A stretch of 21,722 nt of DNA from Pseudomonadota bacterium (GTDB lineage Bacteria; Pseudomonadota; Gammaproteobacteria; Burkholderiales; Burkholderiaceae_D), in the NCBI GenBank assembly GCA_023389425.1, contig JAEWEK010000334.1, positions 1 to 21,722 on the forward strand. Reading direction: 5' to 3'. The notes beneath the pieces were generated by a model. That model was given only the letters and a program-made list of their open reading frames with translations. It did not search any database and was not told the origin of the DNA. The position numbers and the translations under genes were made by a program. Each line of letters starts with the position of its first letter. The stretch's first letter is position 1. Below, in pieces: positions 13,954 through 20,799 of this stretch.

Positions 13954-16062
13954 TTACTCGGCTGCGGTCGCCTCGCCGGCTGCTTCGGCTTGCTTCATCG
14001 ACAGCTTCAGGCGGCCGCGCTCGTCGGCCTCGATGACCTTCACGCGCACGTGCTGGCCTTCCTTCAGGTAGTCGGCCACGGCATTGACGCGCTCGTTGGC
14101 GATCTGCGAGATGTGCAGCAGGCCGTCCTTGCCCGGGATCACCTGCACGATCGCGCCGAAGTCCAGCAGCTTGAGCACGGTGCCGTCGTAGGTCTTGCCG
14201 ATTTCGACGGACGCGGTCAGCTCTTCGATGCGGCGCTTGGCTTCCTGGCCGGCAGCGGCGTCGACCGAGGCGATGGTCACCACGCCTTCGTCGGTGATGT
14301 CGATCTGCGTGCCGGTTTCTTCGGTCAGCGCGCGGATCACGGCGCCGCCCTTGCCGATCACGTCGCGGATCTTTTCCGGATTGATCTTGATGGTGATCAG
14401 GCGCGGCGCGAAGTCCGACAGCTCGGTGCGCACGTGCGGCATGGCCTTCTGCATTTCGCCGAGGATGTGCTGGCGGCCTTCCTTGGCCTGGGCCAGCGCG
14501 ACCTGCATGATTTCCTTGGTGATGCCCTGGATCTTGATGTCCATCTGCAGCGCCGTGATGCCGTTGGCGGTGCCGGCCACCTTGAAGTCCATGTCGCCGA
14601 GGTGGTCCTCGTCACCCAGGATGTCGGTCAGGACCGCGAACTTGCCGCCCTCCTTGATCAGGCCCATGGCGATGCCGGCCACGTGGGCCTTCATCGGCAC
14701 GCCGGCGTCCATCAGCGCGAGGCAGCCGCCGCACACCGATGCCATCGACGAGGAACCGTTGGACTCGGTGATTTCCGAGACCAGGCGCACCGAGTAGCTG
14801 AACTCTTCCGCCGACGGCAGCGCGGCGATCAGCGCGCGCTTGGCCAGGCGGCCGTGGCCGATTTCACGGCGCTTCGGGGTGCCCACACGGCCGGTTTCGC
14901 CGGTGGCGAACGGAGGCATGTTGTAGTGCATCATGAAGTCGTCGGTGTACTCGCCCATCAGGGCGTCGATCTTCTGGCTGTCGCGCGCGGTGCCGAGGGT
15001 GGCGATGACCAGCGCCTGGGTTTCGCCGCGGGTGAACAGGGCCGAGCCGTGGGTACGCGGCAGCACGCTGTTGCGGATCGAGATCGGGCGCACGGTGCGG
15101 GTGTCGCGGCCGTCGATGCGCGGCTCGCCGTCCAGGATCTGCGAACGCACGACCTTGGCTTCCATGTCGAACAGGATGTTGCCGACTTCGGCCGCATCGG
15201 CTTCGATGCCCTGCGCGGCCAGGCCAGCCATCACTTCGGTCGACAGCGTCTTCAGCTTCTGCTGGCGCGCCGATTTTTCGCGGGTCTGGTAGGCGTCGCG
15301 GATCTTGGCATCGGCCAGGATCGCCACTTGCGCGATCAGCGCTTCGTTCTTCGGCGCCGGGGCCCACTCGACTTCCGGCTTGCCGCCTTCTTCGACCAGG
15401 GCGTGGATGGCGTCGATGACGGCCTTCATCTGGGTGTGGCCGAAGACCACGGCGCCCAGCATGATTTCTTCGGACAGCTGCTGCGCTTCCGATTCGACCA
15501 TCAGCACGGCGTGCTCGGTACCGGCCACGACCAGGTCCATCTGCGAGGTCTTGAGCTGGGCGGTGGTCGGGTTCAGGATGTACTGGCCGTTGGCGTAGCC
15601 GACGCGGGCGGCGCCGATCGGGCCGTTGAACGGGATGCCGGCCACGCACAGGGCGGCCGAGGCGCCGATCATCGACGGGATGTCCGGATCGATTTCCGGG
15701 TTCACCGACAGCACGTGGATGATGACCTGCACTTCATTCAGGTAGCCTTCCGGGAACAGCGGGCGGATCGGACGGTCGATCAGGCGCGAGGTCAGGGTTT
15801 CTTTTTCGGAAGGACGGCCTTCGCGCTTGAAGAAACCGCCCGGGATTTTACCGGCTGCGTAAGTTTTCTCGATGTAGTCGACCGTCAGCGGGAAGAAGTC
15901 CTGGCCCGGCTTGGCGTCCTTCTTGGCCACCACGGTCGCCAGCACCACGGTATCTTCCACCGACACCAGCACGGCGCCGGATGCCTGGCGGGCGATCTCG
16001 CCCGTTTCCAGCGTGACCGTGTGTTGGCCGTACTGGAAGGTTTTCGTCACTTTGTTAAACAT
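13954..16062 (-). CDS. pnp: Polyribonucleotide nucleotidyltransferase (PNPase)
   Basis: The 702-residue enzyme degrades RNA 3'-5' by phosphorolysis and is a core part of the RNA degradosome; it works as a trimer in the cytoplasm. Two RNase PH-like cores are present, the first with FFKREGRPSEKE (about 77-88), the second with SALFTRGETQALV and the catalytic aspartates in GDEDHLGDMDFKVAG (about 483-497). An all-helical linker separates them. A KH domain (about 552-613) contains VIGKGG, and an S1 domain (about 619-690) begins VEIGKTYDGTV and ends RLKLSMKQ. Length matches the family. It follows rpsO with a terminator/processing hairpin in between and has a structured leader, consistent with the autoregulated rpsO-pnp arrangement known in other proteobacteria. 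Confidence 0.98.
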   Translation of the reverse strand: MFNKVTKTFQYGQHTVTLETGEIARQASGAVLVSVEDTVVLATVVAKKDAKPGQDFFPLTVDYIEKTYAAGKIPGGFFKREGRPSEKETLTSRLIDRPIRPLFPEGYLNEVQVIIHVLSVNPEIDPDIPSMIGASAALCVAGIPFNGPIGAARVGYANGQYILNPTTAQLKTSQMDLVVAGTEHAVLMVESEAQQLSEEIMLGAVVFGHTQMKAVIDAIHALVEEGGKPEVEWAPAPKNEALIAQVAILADAKIRDAYQTREKSARQQKLKTLSTEVMAGLAAQGIEADAAEVGNILFDMEAKVVRSQILDGEPRIDGRDTRTVRPISIRNSVLPRTHGSALFTRGETQALVIATLGTARDSQKIDALMGEYTDDFMMHYNMPPFATGETGRVGTPKRREIGHGRLAKRALIAALPSAEEFSYSVRLVSEITESNGSSSMASVCGGCLALMDAGVPMKAHVAGIAMGLIKEGGKFAVLTDILGDEDHLGDMDFKVAGTANGITALQMDIKIQGITKEIMQVALAQAKEGRQHILGEMQKAMPHVRTELSDFAPRLITIKINPEKIRDVIGKGGAVIRALTEETGTQIDITDEGVVTIASVDAAAGQEAKRRIEELTASVEIGKTYDGTVLKLLDFGAIVQVIPGKDGLLHISQIANERVNAVADYLKEGQHVRVKVIEADERGRLKLSMKQAEAAGEATAAE

Positions 16063-16083
16063 GGGTAATCCCTTTCTATTTGC

Positions 16084-16147
16084 CGACAGATTTTCAGGAG
16101 CTGTCGTTCACCTCACCACGGGGCGGTCTCCTCCGGACTCTCCGCCC
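16084..16147 (-). promoter_or_regulatory. Structured pnp leader, two hairpins
   Basis: Two inverted repeats lie in the pnp leader. One pairs CGACAG with CTGTCG around an 11-base loop (16084-16106). The other pairs GGGCGG with CCGCCC around a 15-base loop (16121-16147). In enterobacteria a leader duplex is cut by RNase III and lets PNPase repress its own mRNA; these could serve the same purpose, but only the base pairing is seen here. Confidence 0.4.
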
Positions 16148-16175
16148 TTACTGCGAAACACGAAACAACAAATAC

Positions 16176-16214
16176 AAAAAATGCCCGCGGCAGCTTTAAC
16201 TGGCGCAGGCATTT
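16176..16214 (-). terminator. Hairpin with T-run after rpsO (terminator / processing site)
   Basis: On the minus strand AAATGCCTGCGCCAG and CTGCCGCGGGCATTT pair in 14 of 15 positions (one G-T, one mismatch) around loop TTAAAG, followed by a T6 run. It lies 27 bases after the rpsO stop. It should end most rpsO transcripts, with some read-through into pnp. Confidence 0.88.
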
Positions 16215-16241
16215 CGTCACTAAACCGTCTGGCGCAATCGA

Positions 16242-16511
16242 TTACTTACGCAGGCCGAGTTTGGCGATCAGGTCGCGGTAGCGGTTCAGGTCCTTGCCCT
16301 TCAGGTAGGACAGCAGGCTCTTGCGACGGTTGACCATGGCGATCAGGCTGCGGCGCGAGTGGTGGTCCTTCTGGTGGGTCTTGAAGTGGCCGTTCAGCTC
16401 GTTGATGCGGGCGGTCAGCAGTGCGACCTGGACTTCCGGCGAACCGGTGTCGTTCTGGCCACGTGCGTTGTCCGCGATGATCGCGGCTTTGTTGATGTTT
16501 TCTACGGTCAT
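16242..16511 (-). CDS. rpsO: 30S ribosomal protein S15
   Basis: The 89-residue protein is a primary 16S rRNA-binding protein of the small subunit platform. The sequence contains the signature stretches GSPEVQVALLTARINELN, HFKTHQKDHHSRR and YLKGKDLNRYRDLIAKLGLRK. I placed the start at ATG 16511, which gives exactly 89 residues and the usual MTVENIN-type start, with AAAGG upstream. A five-codon extension starting at 16526 is open but would include the ribosome-binding site. It is upstream of pnp on the same strand, as in most proteobacteria. Confidence 0.98.
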   Translation of the reverse strand: MTVENINKAAIIADNARGQNDTGSPEVQVALLTARINELNGHFKTHQKDHHSRRSLIAMVNRRKSLLSYLKGKDLNRYRDLIAKLGLRK

Positions 16512-16575
16512 GATGATGCCTTTCACATGCGGTGCGGCGAGTCGGAACCCAGCACACCGTGATTACGTTGATAAA

Positions 16576-16596
16576 GACCAGCCTTTCGGCCAGACC
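16576..16596 (-). promoter_or_regulatory. rpsO leader hairpin with GAAA loop
   Basis: The minus-strand sequence GGTCTGGCC-GAAA-GGCTGGTC folds into a stem of about eight pairs with one T-T mismatch and G-T wobbles, capped by a GAAA tetraloop. It lies just downstream of the candidate -10 and 65 bases before the rpsO start. Adjacent G-C and G-T pairs resemble the GU/GC element recognised by S15, suggesting autoregulation. Confidence 0.45.
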
Positions 16597-16600
16597 GCGT

Positions 16601-16606
16601 AGTATA
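16601..16606 (-). promoter_or_regulatory. -10 box candidate for rpsO
   Basis: The minus strand reads TATACT 89 bases before the rpsO start. The -35 region is GC-rich and not consensus (TGGCTC at 17 bases). It is the best candidate in the divergent gap between rpsO and the BamE-like gene. Confidence 0.45.
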
Positions 16607-16676
16607 TGCGAAATCGGGGCGGCGAGCCAGCATTTGCTTGCCGGGCCCGTTTTCACGGCTTTATGAGGTACGGATC

Positions 16677-17174
16677 ATGGCCCTCATGGCAAAACTTGCA
16701 ACACTCGTGGCGATGTCCGCGCTGGCCGGCTGCGCCGCCATCCGCCAATTCCCCTCCCCCGGCGACAGCACCGAGCAGGTCGTCGCCAAGATGGGACACC
16801 CGAACGCGGTCTACCCCGAAGGGAGCGGACAGCAGTTCGAATTCACGGCCCAGCCGATGGGAGAATTCTGCTGGATGGCGCACATGGGGCCGGACGGCAG
16901 GCTGGTCAAGTTCGAGCAGGTGCTCACCGGCGCCAGGTTCGCGACCATCCCGATCGGCCGCGCAACCAAGGACGACGTGCTGCGCACCATCGGCCACCCG
17001 GCCGAGACCAGCACGCTGCCGCGCCAGGGCTACGAGGTATGGTCCTACCACTACCTCGAAAACGACGTCTGGTACTCGATGATGAACGTGATGTTCGACC
17101 AGTCAGGCATCGTGCGCCAGCTGCTGAACCAGCCGGACCCGCGCTACGTCGACCGGGGCGACCGCGAGAAATAA
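16677..17174 (+). CDS. BamE/SmpA-like outer-membrane lipoprotein
   Basis: The 165-residue lipoprotein has a lipobox LAGC with the acylated Cys19. Two BamE-like half domains follow. The first begins SPGDSTEQVVAKMGHP (27-42) and the second IGRATKDDVLRTIGHP (93-108), both with the small-x-x-x-V-x-x-x-x-G-x-P pattern of this fold, followed by Trp/Tyr-rich beta strands (YEVWSYHYL). The ATG at 16677 has GAGG eight bases upstream and gives a proper lipoprotein signal; a start 13 codons earlier would bury it. BamE itself is about 110 residues with one such domain, so this is a two-domain relative, probably inserted in the envelope and of unknown role. It is divergent from rpsO and convergent with the next gene. 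Confidence 0.82.
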   Translation: MALMAKLATLVAMSALAGCAAIRQFPSPGDSTEQVVAKMGHPNAVYPEGSGQQFEFTAQPMGEFCWMAHMGPDGRLVKFEQVLTGARFATIPIGRATKDDVLRTIGHPAETSTLPRQGYEVWSYHYLENDVWYSMMNVMFDQSGIVRQLLNQPDPRYVDRGDREK

Positions 17175-17193
17175 TCCGGCCGCCGTGCTCCGC

Positions 17194-17577
17194 TCAGCGC
17201 GCGCCGCCGCAGGCAACGGCGTTGCCCCCGGTCGAGGATTGGCACACCGTGGCCTTGCCGCCGCAGGCCACCGCACGGCCGTCGGTGGACGACTGGCAGA
17301 AGTTGGCCTGGCCGCCGCAAGCGACCGCGCGGCCATCGGTGGAGCCCTGGCAGAAGTTGGCGAGGCCGCCGCAAGCCACGGCGCGGCCGTCGGTGGAGAC
17401 CTGGCAGAAGTTGGCCTTGCCGCCGCAGGCAACCGAGTGGCCGTCGGCCGAAGACTGGCAGATGGTGGCGCCTTGCTGGCCATTGACCACATTGTGTTCG
17501 GTGCCGCCGGTGGCGATCACGCAGCCGGAGGCGGAGATGGCGATGGCCAGGGCGGCCAGGATGCTCTTCAGGTTCAT
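17194..17577 (-). CDS. Cysteine-repeat lipoprotein A (function unknown)
   Basis: The 127-residue protein has a lipobox SASGC (Cys19), then five tandem 18-residue repeats (37-126) of the form A-x-x-C-Q-x-S-x-D-G-x-x-V-A-C-G-G-x. The ten repeat cysteines are spaced 11, 7, 11, 7 and so on without exception, which strongly suggests a disulfide in each repeat in the oxidising periplasm. I recognise no named family. A paralogue of the same length lies upstream on the same strand. Each has its own promoter-like site. The gene faces the BamE-like gene with a 19-base gap. Likely an envelope-anchored, protease-resistant structural or binding protein; this is inference. Confidence 0.85.
   Translation of the reverse strand: MNLKSILAALAIAISASGCVIATGGTEHNVVNGQQGATICQSSADGHSVACGGKANFCQVSTDGRAVACGGLANFCQGSTDGRAVACGGQANFCQSSTDGRAVACGGKATVCQSSTGGNAVACGGAR
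17200..17469 (-). repeat. Five tandem 54-bp coding repeats
   Basis: The coding sequence of lipoprotein A contains five 54-bp units in frame, exactly filling 270 bases. The three central units are nearly identical at the DNA level, the outer two more diverged. This is a minisatellite-like array that could gain or lose units without a frameshift. Confidence 0.85.
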
Positions 17578-17585
17578 TGGTATGT

Positions 17586-17612
17586 CGTGGTTGAGTTAAG
17601 GCTCAACGCACG
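17586..17612. promoter_or_regulatory. Inverted repeat at the start of lipoprotein gene A
   Basis: CGTG-GTTGAG pairs with CTCAAC-(G)-CACG around TTAAGG: ten pairs with a single bulged base. It overlaps the end of the -10 box and the expected transcription start, and ends nine bases before the ATG. An operator is more likely than an mRNA hairpin if the -10 call is right. Confidence 0.45.
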
Positions 17613-17638
17613 ATACTAAAGCGTGGCTGCTTTGGCAA
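17610..17638 (-). promoter_or_regulatory. Promoter candidate, lipoprotein gene A
   Basis: On the minus strand TTGCCA (17633-17638), a 17-base spacer, and TATCGT (17610-17615). The paralogous gene B has TTGCGG, a 17-base spacer and the same TATCGT at nearly the same distance from its ATG (34 versus 32 bases), which supports both calls. Confidence 0.5.
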
Positions 17639-17650
17639 CATACATACGAA

Positions 17651-17680
17651 CCGTCGTCCCCGCGGAGGCGGGGAACCATA
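17651..17680 (+). repeat. REP-like palindrome copy 6
   Basis: CCGTCG precedes TCCCCGC-GGAG-GCGGGGA, a perfect 7-bp stem (17657-17674). The stem has CCCC/GGGG instead of TCCC/GGGA, a compensated change. It lies between the two cysteine-repeat lipoprotein genes. Confidence 0.68.
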
Positions 17681-17771
17681 GAACATTTGAGCAGTCGAAT
17701 CATTCAATGTCTCGACGACACAAGGTGTCTTTGGGTTTAACGGTTGTTTGAAGCTGGCAGGAAACCGACAG

Positions 17772-18155
17772 CTAGCGCCACATCCGCGGCCGGTACATTC
17801 CGCCGCAGGCGATCCCGGTCGATGCTTTCTCGCAGTAATCAGCCGCCCCGCCGCAGGCAGCCGCCCTGCCGTCCGTGGATTTGGCGCAGTAGTCGGCACG
17901 GCCGCCGCAGGCAACGGCATGACCATCGATGGATTTGAGGCACTGGGTGGCGGCACCGCCGCAGGCGACCGAGCGGCCGTCGGCGGAGCCCATGCAGCCG
18001 GTGGCCCGGCCTCCGCAGCTGACACCGCCGTCGGCGGACAGCTGGCAGATCGCGGCCCCCTTGCCCTGCGCCCCGCCAGAATTCACCACCACGCAACCGG
18101 TTGAGAAGACGGCAATCGCCAGGGAAATCAACAGGAGTTTCAGGCGCACGGTCAT
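17772..18155 (-). CDS. Cysteine-repeat lipoprotein B (function unknown)
   Basis: The 127-residue paralogue of lipoprotein A has a signal ending STGC (Cys21) and five repeats (34-120), mostly 18 residues, with the pattern A-x-x-C-x-x-S-x-D-G-x-x-V-A-C-G-G. Cysteines lie at 37, 47, 54, 65, 72, 83, 90, 101, 108 and 117; the first and last repeats are one and two residues shorter. The units here have diverged much more from each other than in A, so B looks like the older array. The C-terminus is a basic MYRPRMWR tail absent from A. The only Shine-Dalgarno-like sequence (AAGGG) lies inside an inverted repeat. Function is unknown. Confidence 0.84.
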   Translation of the reverse strand: MTVRLKLLLISLAIAVFSTGCVVVNSGGAQGKGAAICQLSADGGVSCGGRATGCMGSADGRSVACGGAATQCLKSIDGHAVACGGRADYCAKSTDGRAAACGGAADYCEKASTGIACGGMYRPRMWR

Positions 18156-18156
18156 C

Positions 18157-18187
18157 GGGGCATCCCTTTTTGGGTGGCGTATGCCCC
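18157..18187. promoter_or_regulatory. Inverted repeat covering the ribosome-binding site of lipoprotein gene B
   Basis: GGGGCAT (18157-18163) pairs with ATGCCCC (18181-18187), and inside it CCC-TTTTT-GGG (18164-18174) pairs again. The inner element includes the AAGGG ribosome-binding site, eight bases before the ATG at 18155. It could hide the site in mRNA or act as an operator next to the -10 box. Confidence 0.5.
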
Positions 18188-18188
18188 A

Positions 18189-18217
18189 ACGATAGCGAAC
18201 TTGTCGCTAAGCCGCAA
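18189..18217 (-). promoter_or_regulatory. Promoter candidate, lipoprotein gene B
   Basis: On the minus strand TTGCGG (18212-18217), 17 bases, TATCGT (18189-18194). The spacer contains a TAGCGA-ACTTG-TCGCTA inverted repeat (18193-18209). Its layout mirrors the promoter of gene A. Confidence 0.5.
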
Positions 18218-18257
18218 CTGGAGCGCCACCCGGGACGCCCCTCGCGGCCCTGCGCGT

Positions 18258-19808
18258 TCAGGGACCGACTTGCGGATTGAGGCGTTCGACCTTCGATTGC
18301 AGCTTGTTCAGGCCCGCGATATAGGCCTTGGCCGAGGCCACGATGATGTCCGGATCGGCGCCGACGCCGTTGACGATGCGGCCGGCGCGCGACAGCCGCA
18401 CCTGCACCTCGCCCTGCGACTGCGGGCCGCCGCTGATCGCGTTGATGGTGAACAGCAGCAGCTCGGCGCCGCTCCTGGCCTGCGACTCGATCGCATTGAT
18501 CATCGCGTCCACCGGGCCGTCGCCGCTCGCTTCGGCGGTGCACTCCTTGCCGTCGATGGAGAAGCTGACGCGCGCATGCGGCAGCTCGCCGGTCTCGGAG
18601 CGCTGCGACATCGAGACGAAGCGGTAGAATTCGCCGCCCTGCTCCTGCTCCTCGGCCGACACCAGCGCCATGATGTCTTCGTCGAAGATCTCGGCCTTGC
18701 GGTCCGCCAGGTCCTTGAAGCGCGCGAAAGCGGCGTTGACTTCGGCCTCGGATTCCAGCTCCAGGCCCAGTTCCTGCAAGCGCTGCTTGAAGGCGTTGCG
18801 GCCCGAGAGCTTGCCCAGCACGATCTTGTTGGCGGTCCAGCCCACGTCCTCGGCGCGCATGATCTCGTAGGTCTCGCGCGCCTTCAGGATGCCGTCCTGG
18901 TGGATGCCGGAGGCGTGCGCGAACGCGTTCGCGCCCACCACCGCCTTGTTCGGCTGCACCGCGAAGCCGGTCACCTGCGCGACCATCTTCGAGGCCGGCA
19001 CGATCTGCGTGGTGTCGATGCCGAGCGACAGGTTGAAATAGTCGGCGCGGGTCTTGACCGCCATGACCACTTCTTCCAGCGAAGTATTGCCGGCCCGCTC
19101 GCCCAGGCCGTTGATGGTGCACTCGATCTGGCGCGCGCCGCCGATCACCACGCCGGCCAGCGAGTTGGCGACCGCCAGGCCCAGGTCGTTGTGGCAGTGG
19201 ACCGACCAGACGGCCTTGTCCGAATTGGGCACGCGTTCGCGCAGGCGGCGGATGCGCTCGCCGAACTGCTCCGGCATCGCGTAGCCGACGGTGTCGGGGA
19301 AATTGATGGTGGTGGCGCCTTCGGCGATCACGCCTTCCAGCACGCGGCACAGGAAGTCTTCTTCCGAGCGGCTGCCGTCTTCCGGCGAAAATTCGATGTC
19401 GTCGGTATGGTTGCGGGCGAAGCGCACGGCCAGCCTGGCCTGCTCCAGCACCTGCTCCGGCTCCATGCGCAGCTTCATCTTCATGTGCAGCGGCGAAGTC
19501 GCGATGAAGGTGTGGATGCGCTTGCGCGCGGCCGGCTGCAGCGCCTCGGCGGCGCGCGCGATGTCGCGGTCGTTGGCGCGCGACAGCGAGCAGATGGTCG
19601 ATTCGCGCACCACCGCCGAAATCGCGCGGATCGCCTCGAAGTCGCCCGGCGAGGCGGCCGCGAAGCCGGCCTCGATCACGTCCACGCGCAGCCGCTCCAG
19701 CTGGCGCGCGATGCGCACCTTTTCGTCCTTGGTCATCGACGCGCCGGGCGATTGCTCGCCGTCGCGCAGGGTGGTATCGAAAATGATGAGGCGGTTCGGG
19801 TCAGACAT
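18258..19808 (-). CDS. leuA: 2-Isopropylmalate synthase
   Basis: The 516-residue enzyme condenses acetyl-CoA with 2-oxoisovalerate in the first committed step of leucine synthesis. The catalytic TIM barrel starts with IIFDTTLRDGEQSPG (Arg15, Asp16 at the active site) and carries the metal ligands in VHCHNDLG (His204, His206), followed by NGLGERAGN. The C-terminal regulatory domain (about 385-516), which binds leucine for feedback inhibition, is complete. GGAG lies ahead of the ATG at 19808. It follows pssA by 54 bases on the same strand and is probably co-transcribed with it. Residues for leucine binding cannot be judged without alignment. Confidence 0.97.
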   Translation of the reverse strand: MSDPNRLIIFDTTLRDGEQSPGASMTKDEKVRIARQLERLRVDVIEAGFAAASPGDFEAIRAISAVVRESTICSLSRANDRDIARAAEALQPAARKRIHTFIATSPLHMKMKLRMEPEQVLEQARLAVRFARNHTDDIEFSPEDGSRSEEDFLCRVLEGVIAEGATTINFPDTVGYAMPEQFGERIRRLRERVPNSDKAVWSVHCHNDLGLAVANSLAGVVIGGARQIECTINGLGERAGNTSLEEVVMAVKTRADYFNLSLGIDTTQIVPASKMVAQVTGFAVQPNKAVVGANAFAHASGIHQDGILKARETYEIMRAEDVGWTANKIVLGKLSGRNAFKQRLQELGLELESEAEVNAAFARFKDLADRKAEIFDEDIMALVSAEEQEQGGEFYRFVSMSQRSETGELPHARVSFSIDGKECTAEASGDGPVDAMINAIESQARSGAELLLFTINAISGGPQSQGEVQVRLSRAGRIVNGVGADPDIIVASAKAYIAGLNKLQSKVERLNPQVGP

Positions 19809-19862
19809 GACGGCTCCAATAACAATGAAACGCGAGCGCCGCCCGGCCGCCTCGTGGGCAGG

Positions 19863-20714
19863 TCAGCGGCGCTCGCTCGGGTCGAACGGTTCGTCTTCGG
19901 TCTGGATGATGCTGACCGGCTTGCCCTTCGCAAGGCGCCACAGCAAGACCACATAACCGGATAAACCGTATAAAACAAACAGCGGCCACAGGACCACGGC
20001 CGGCTTGATCGCCACCAGCGCGAACACCAGCGCGATCAGGAATACGACGATGAAGGGCACCGACTTCTTGAAGTTGACGTCCTTGAAGCTGTAGAACGGG
20101 ACGTTGGTGACCATGGTCAGGCCGGCGAACAGCGCGATGATCCAGCTGAGCCAGTCGACCGAGCGCGCGCTGACGTTGATGTCCGGGTCGGTCATCATCA
20201 GGATGAAACCGACCACCAGCGCCGCCGCCGAGGGGCTGGGCAGGCCCTGGAAGTAGCGCTTGTCGACCACCGCGATATTGGTGTTGAAGCGGGCCAGGCG
20301 CAATGCGGCGCCGGCGCAGTAGACGAAGGCCGCGATCCAGCCCAGCTTGCCCAGGCCGCGCAGCGAGTATTCGTAGATGACCAGCGCCGGCGCGGCGCCG
20401 AAGGAGACCATGTCCGACAGGCTGTCGTACTGGGCGCCGAATTCCGACTGGGTGTTGGTCAGGCGGGCGATGCGGCCATCCAGGCCGTCGAGGATCATGG
20501 CGATGAACACGGCCCAGCAGGCGTAGTCGAAGCGCTGGTTCATCGCCATCACGATCGCGTAGAAACCGCAGAACAGGGCCCCGGTGGTGAATGCATTGGG
20601 CAGCAAGTAGATGCCGCGCCCGCGCTGGCCGTCGGCGCGGCGGCCGAAGCGGGAGCGGGGAGCCTTCGGGGCCAGCGCTGCGCCGGCTTTTCTGCGTCGT
20701 GGGAAAGTTGCCAT
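19863..20714 (-). CDS. pssA: CDP-diacylglycerol-serine O-phosphatidyltransferase
   Basis: The 283-residue integral inner-membrane enzyme makes phosphatidylserine from CDP-diacylglycerol and serine, the precursor of phosphatidylethanolamine. The CDP-alcohol phosphotransferase signature D-x2-DG-x2-AR-x8-G-x3-D-x3-D is exact, with Asp76, Asp79, Asp97 and Asp101. YLLPNAFTTGALFCGFYAIVMA (36-57) is the usual first membrane segment of the type II, Bacillus-like class, and several more hydrophobic segments follow. A basic N-terminal tail (RRRK, RRADGQRGRG) precedes it. The start at 20714 has a weak ribosome-binding site. A strong promoter lies 44 bases upstream. leuA follows on the same strand, a common order in Burkholderiales. 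Confidence 0.95.
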   Translation of the reverse strand: MATFPRRRKAGAALAPKAPRSRFGRRADGQRGRGIYLLPNAFTTGALFCGFYAIVMAMNQRFDYACWAVFIAMILDGLDGRIARLTNTQSEFGAQYDSLSDMVSFGAAPALVIYEYSLRGLGKLGWIAAFVYCAGAALRLARFNTNIAVVDKRYFQGLPSPSAAALVVGFILMMTDPDINVSARSVDWLSWIIALFAGLTMVTNVPFYSFKDVNFKKSVPFIVVFLIALVFALVAIKPAVVLWPLFVLYGLSGYVVLLWRLAKGKPVSIIQTEDEPFDPSERR

Positions 20715-20757
20715 ATGTGTCTATCAAGTAGGGACCGCGCAAGGCGTCGACCGCGTC

Positions 20758-20786
20758 ATTATAGTGGGCGGTCGGCGACTTGTTAG
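20758..20786 (-). promoter_or_regulatory. Promoter of pssA-leuA
   Basis: On the minus strand CTAACA (20781-20786), a 17-base spacer and a perfect TATAAT (20758-20763). It lies between the SIMPL gene stop and the pssA start and gives a leader of about 37 bases. Confidence 0.68.
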
Positions 20787-20799
20787 CGAACGAGCACGC

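Noticed and set aside
13582..16068. An 828-codon open frame on the plus strand opposite pnp
   Set aside because: It covers the pnp gene and its terminator. The product is His/Gln/Arg-rich without recognisable domains.
17200..17469. Regular 54-bp periodicity as a possible CRISPR array
   Set aside because: There are no unique spacers between units; the whole unit repeats in frame and encodes the cysteine repeats.
18174..19964. A 596-codon plus-strand frame opposite leuA
   Set aside because: It is antisense to a complete leuA with catalytic motifs and has the same low-complexity composition as other antisense frames here.
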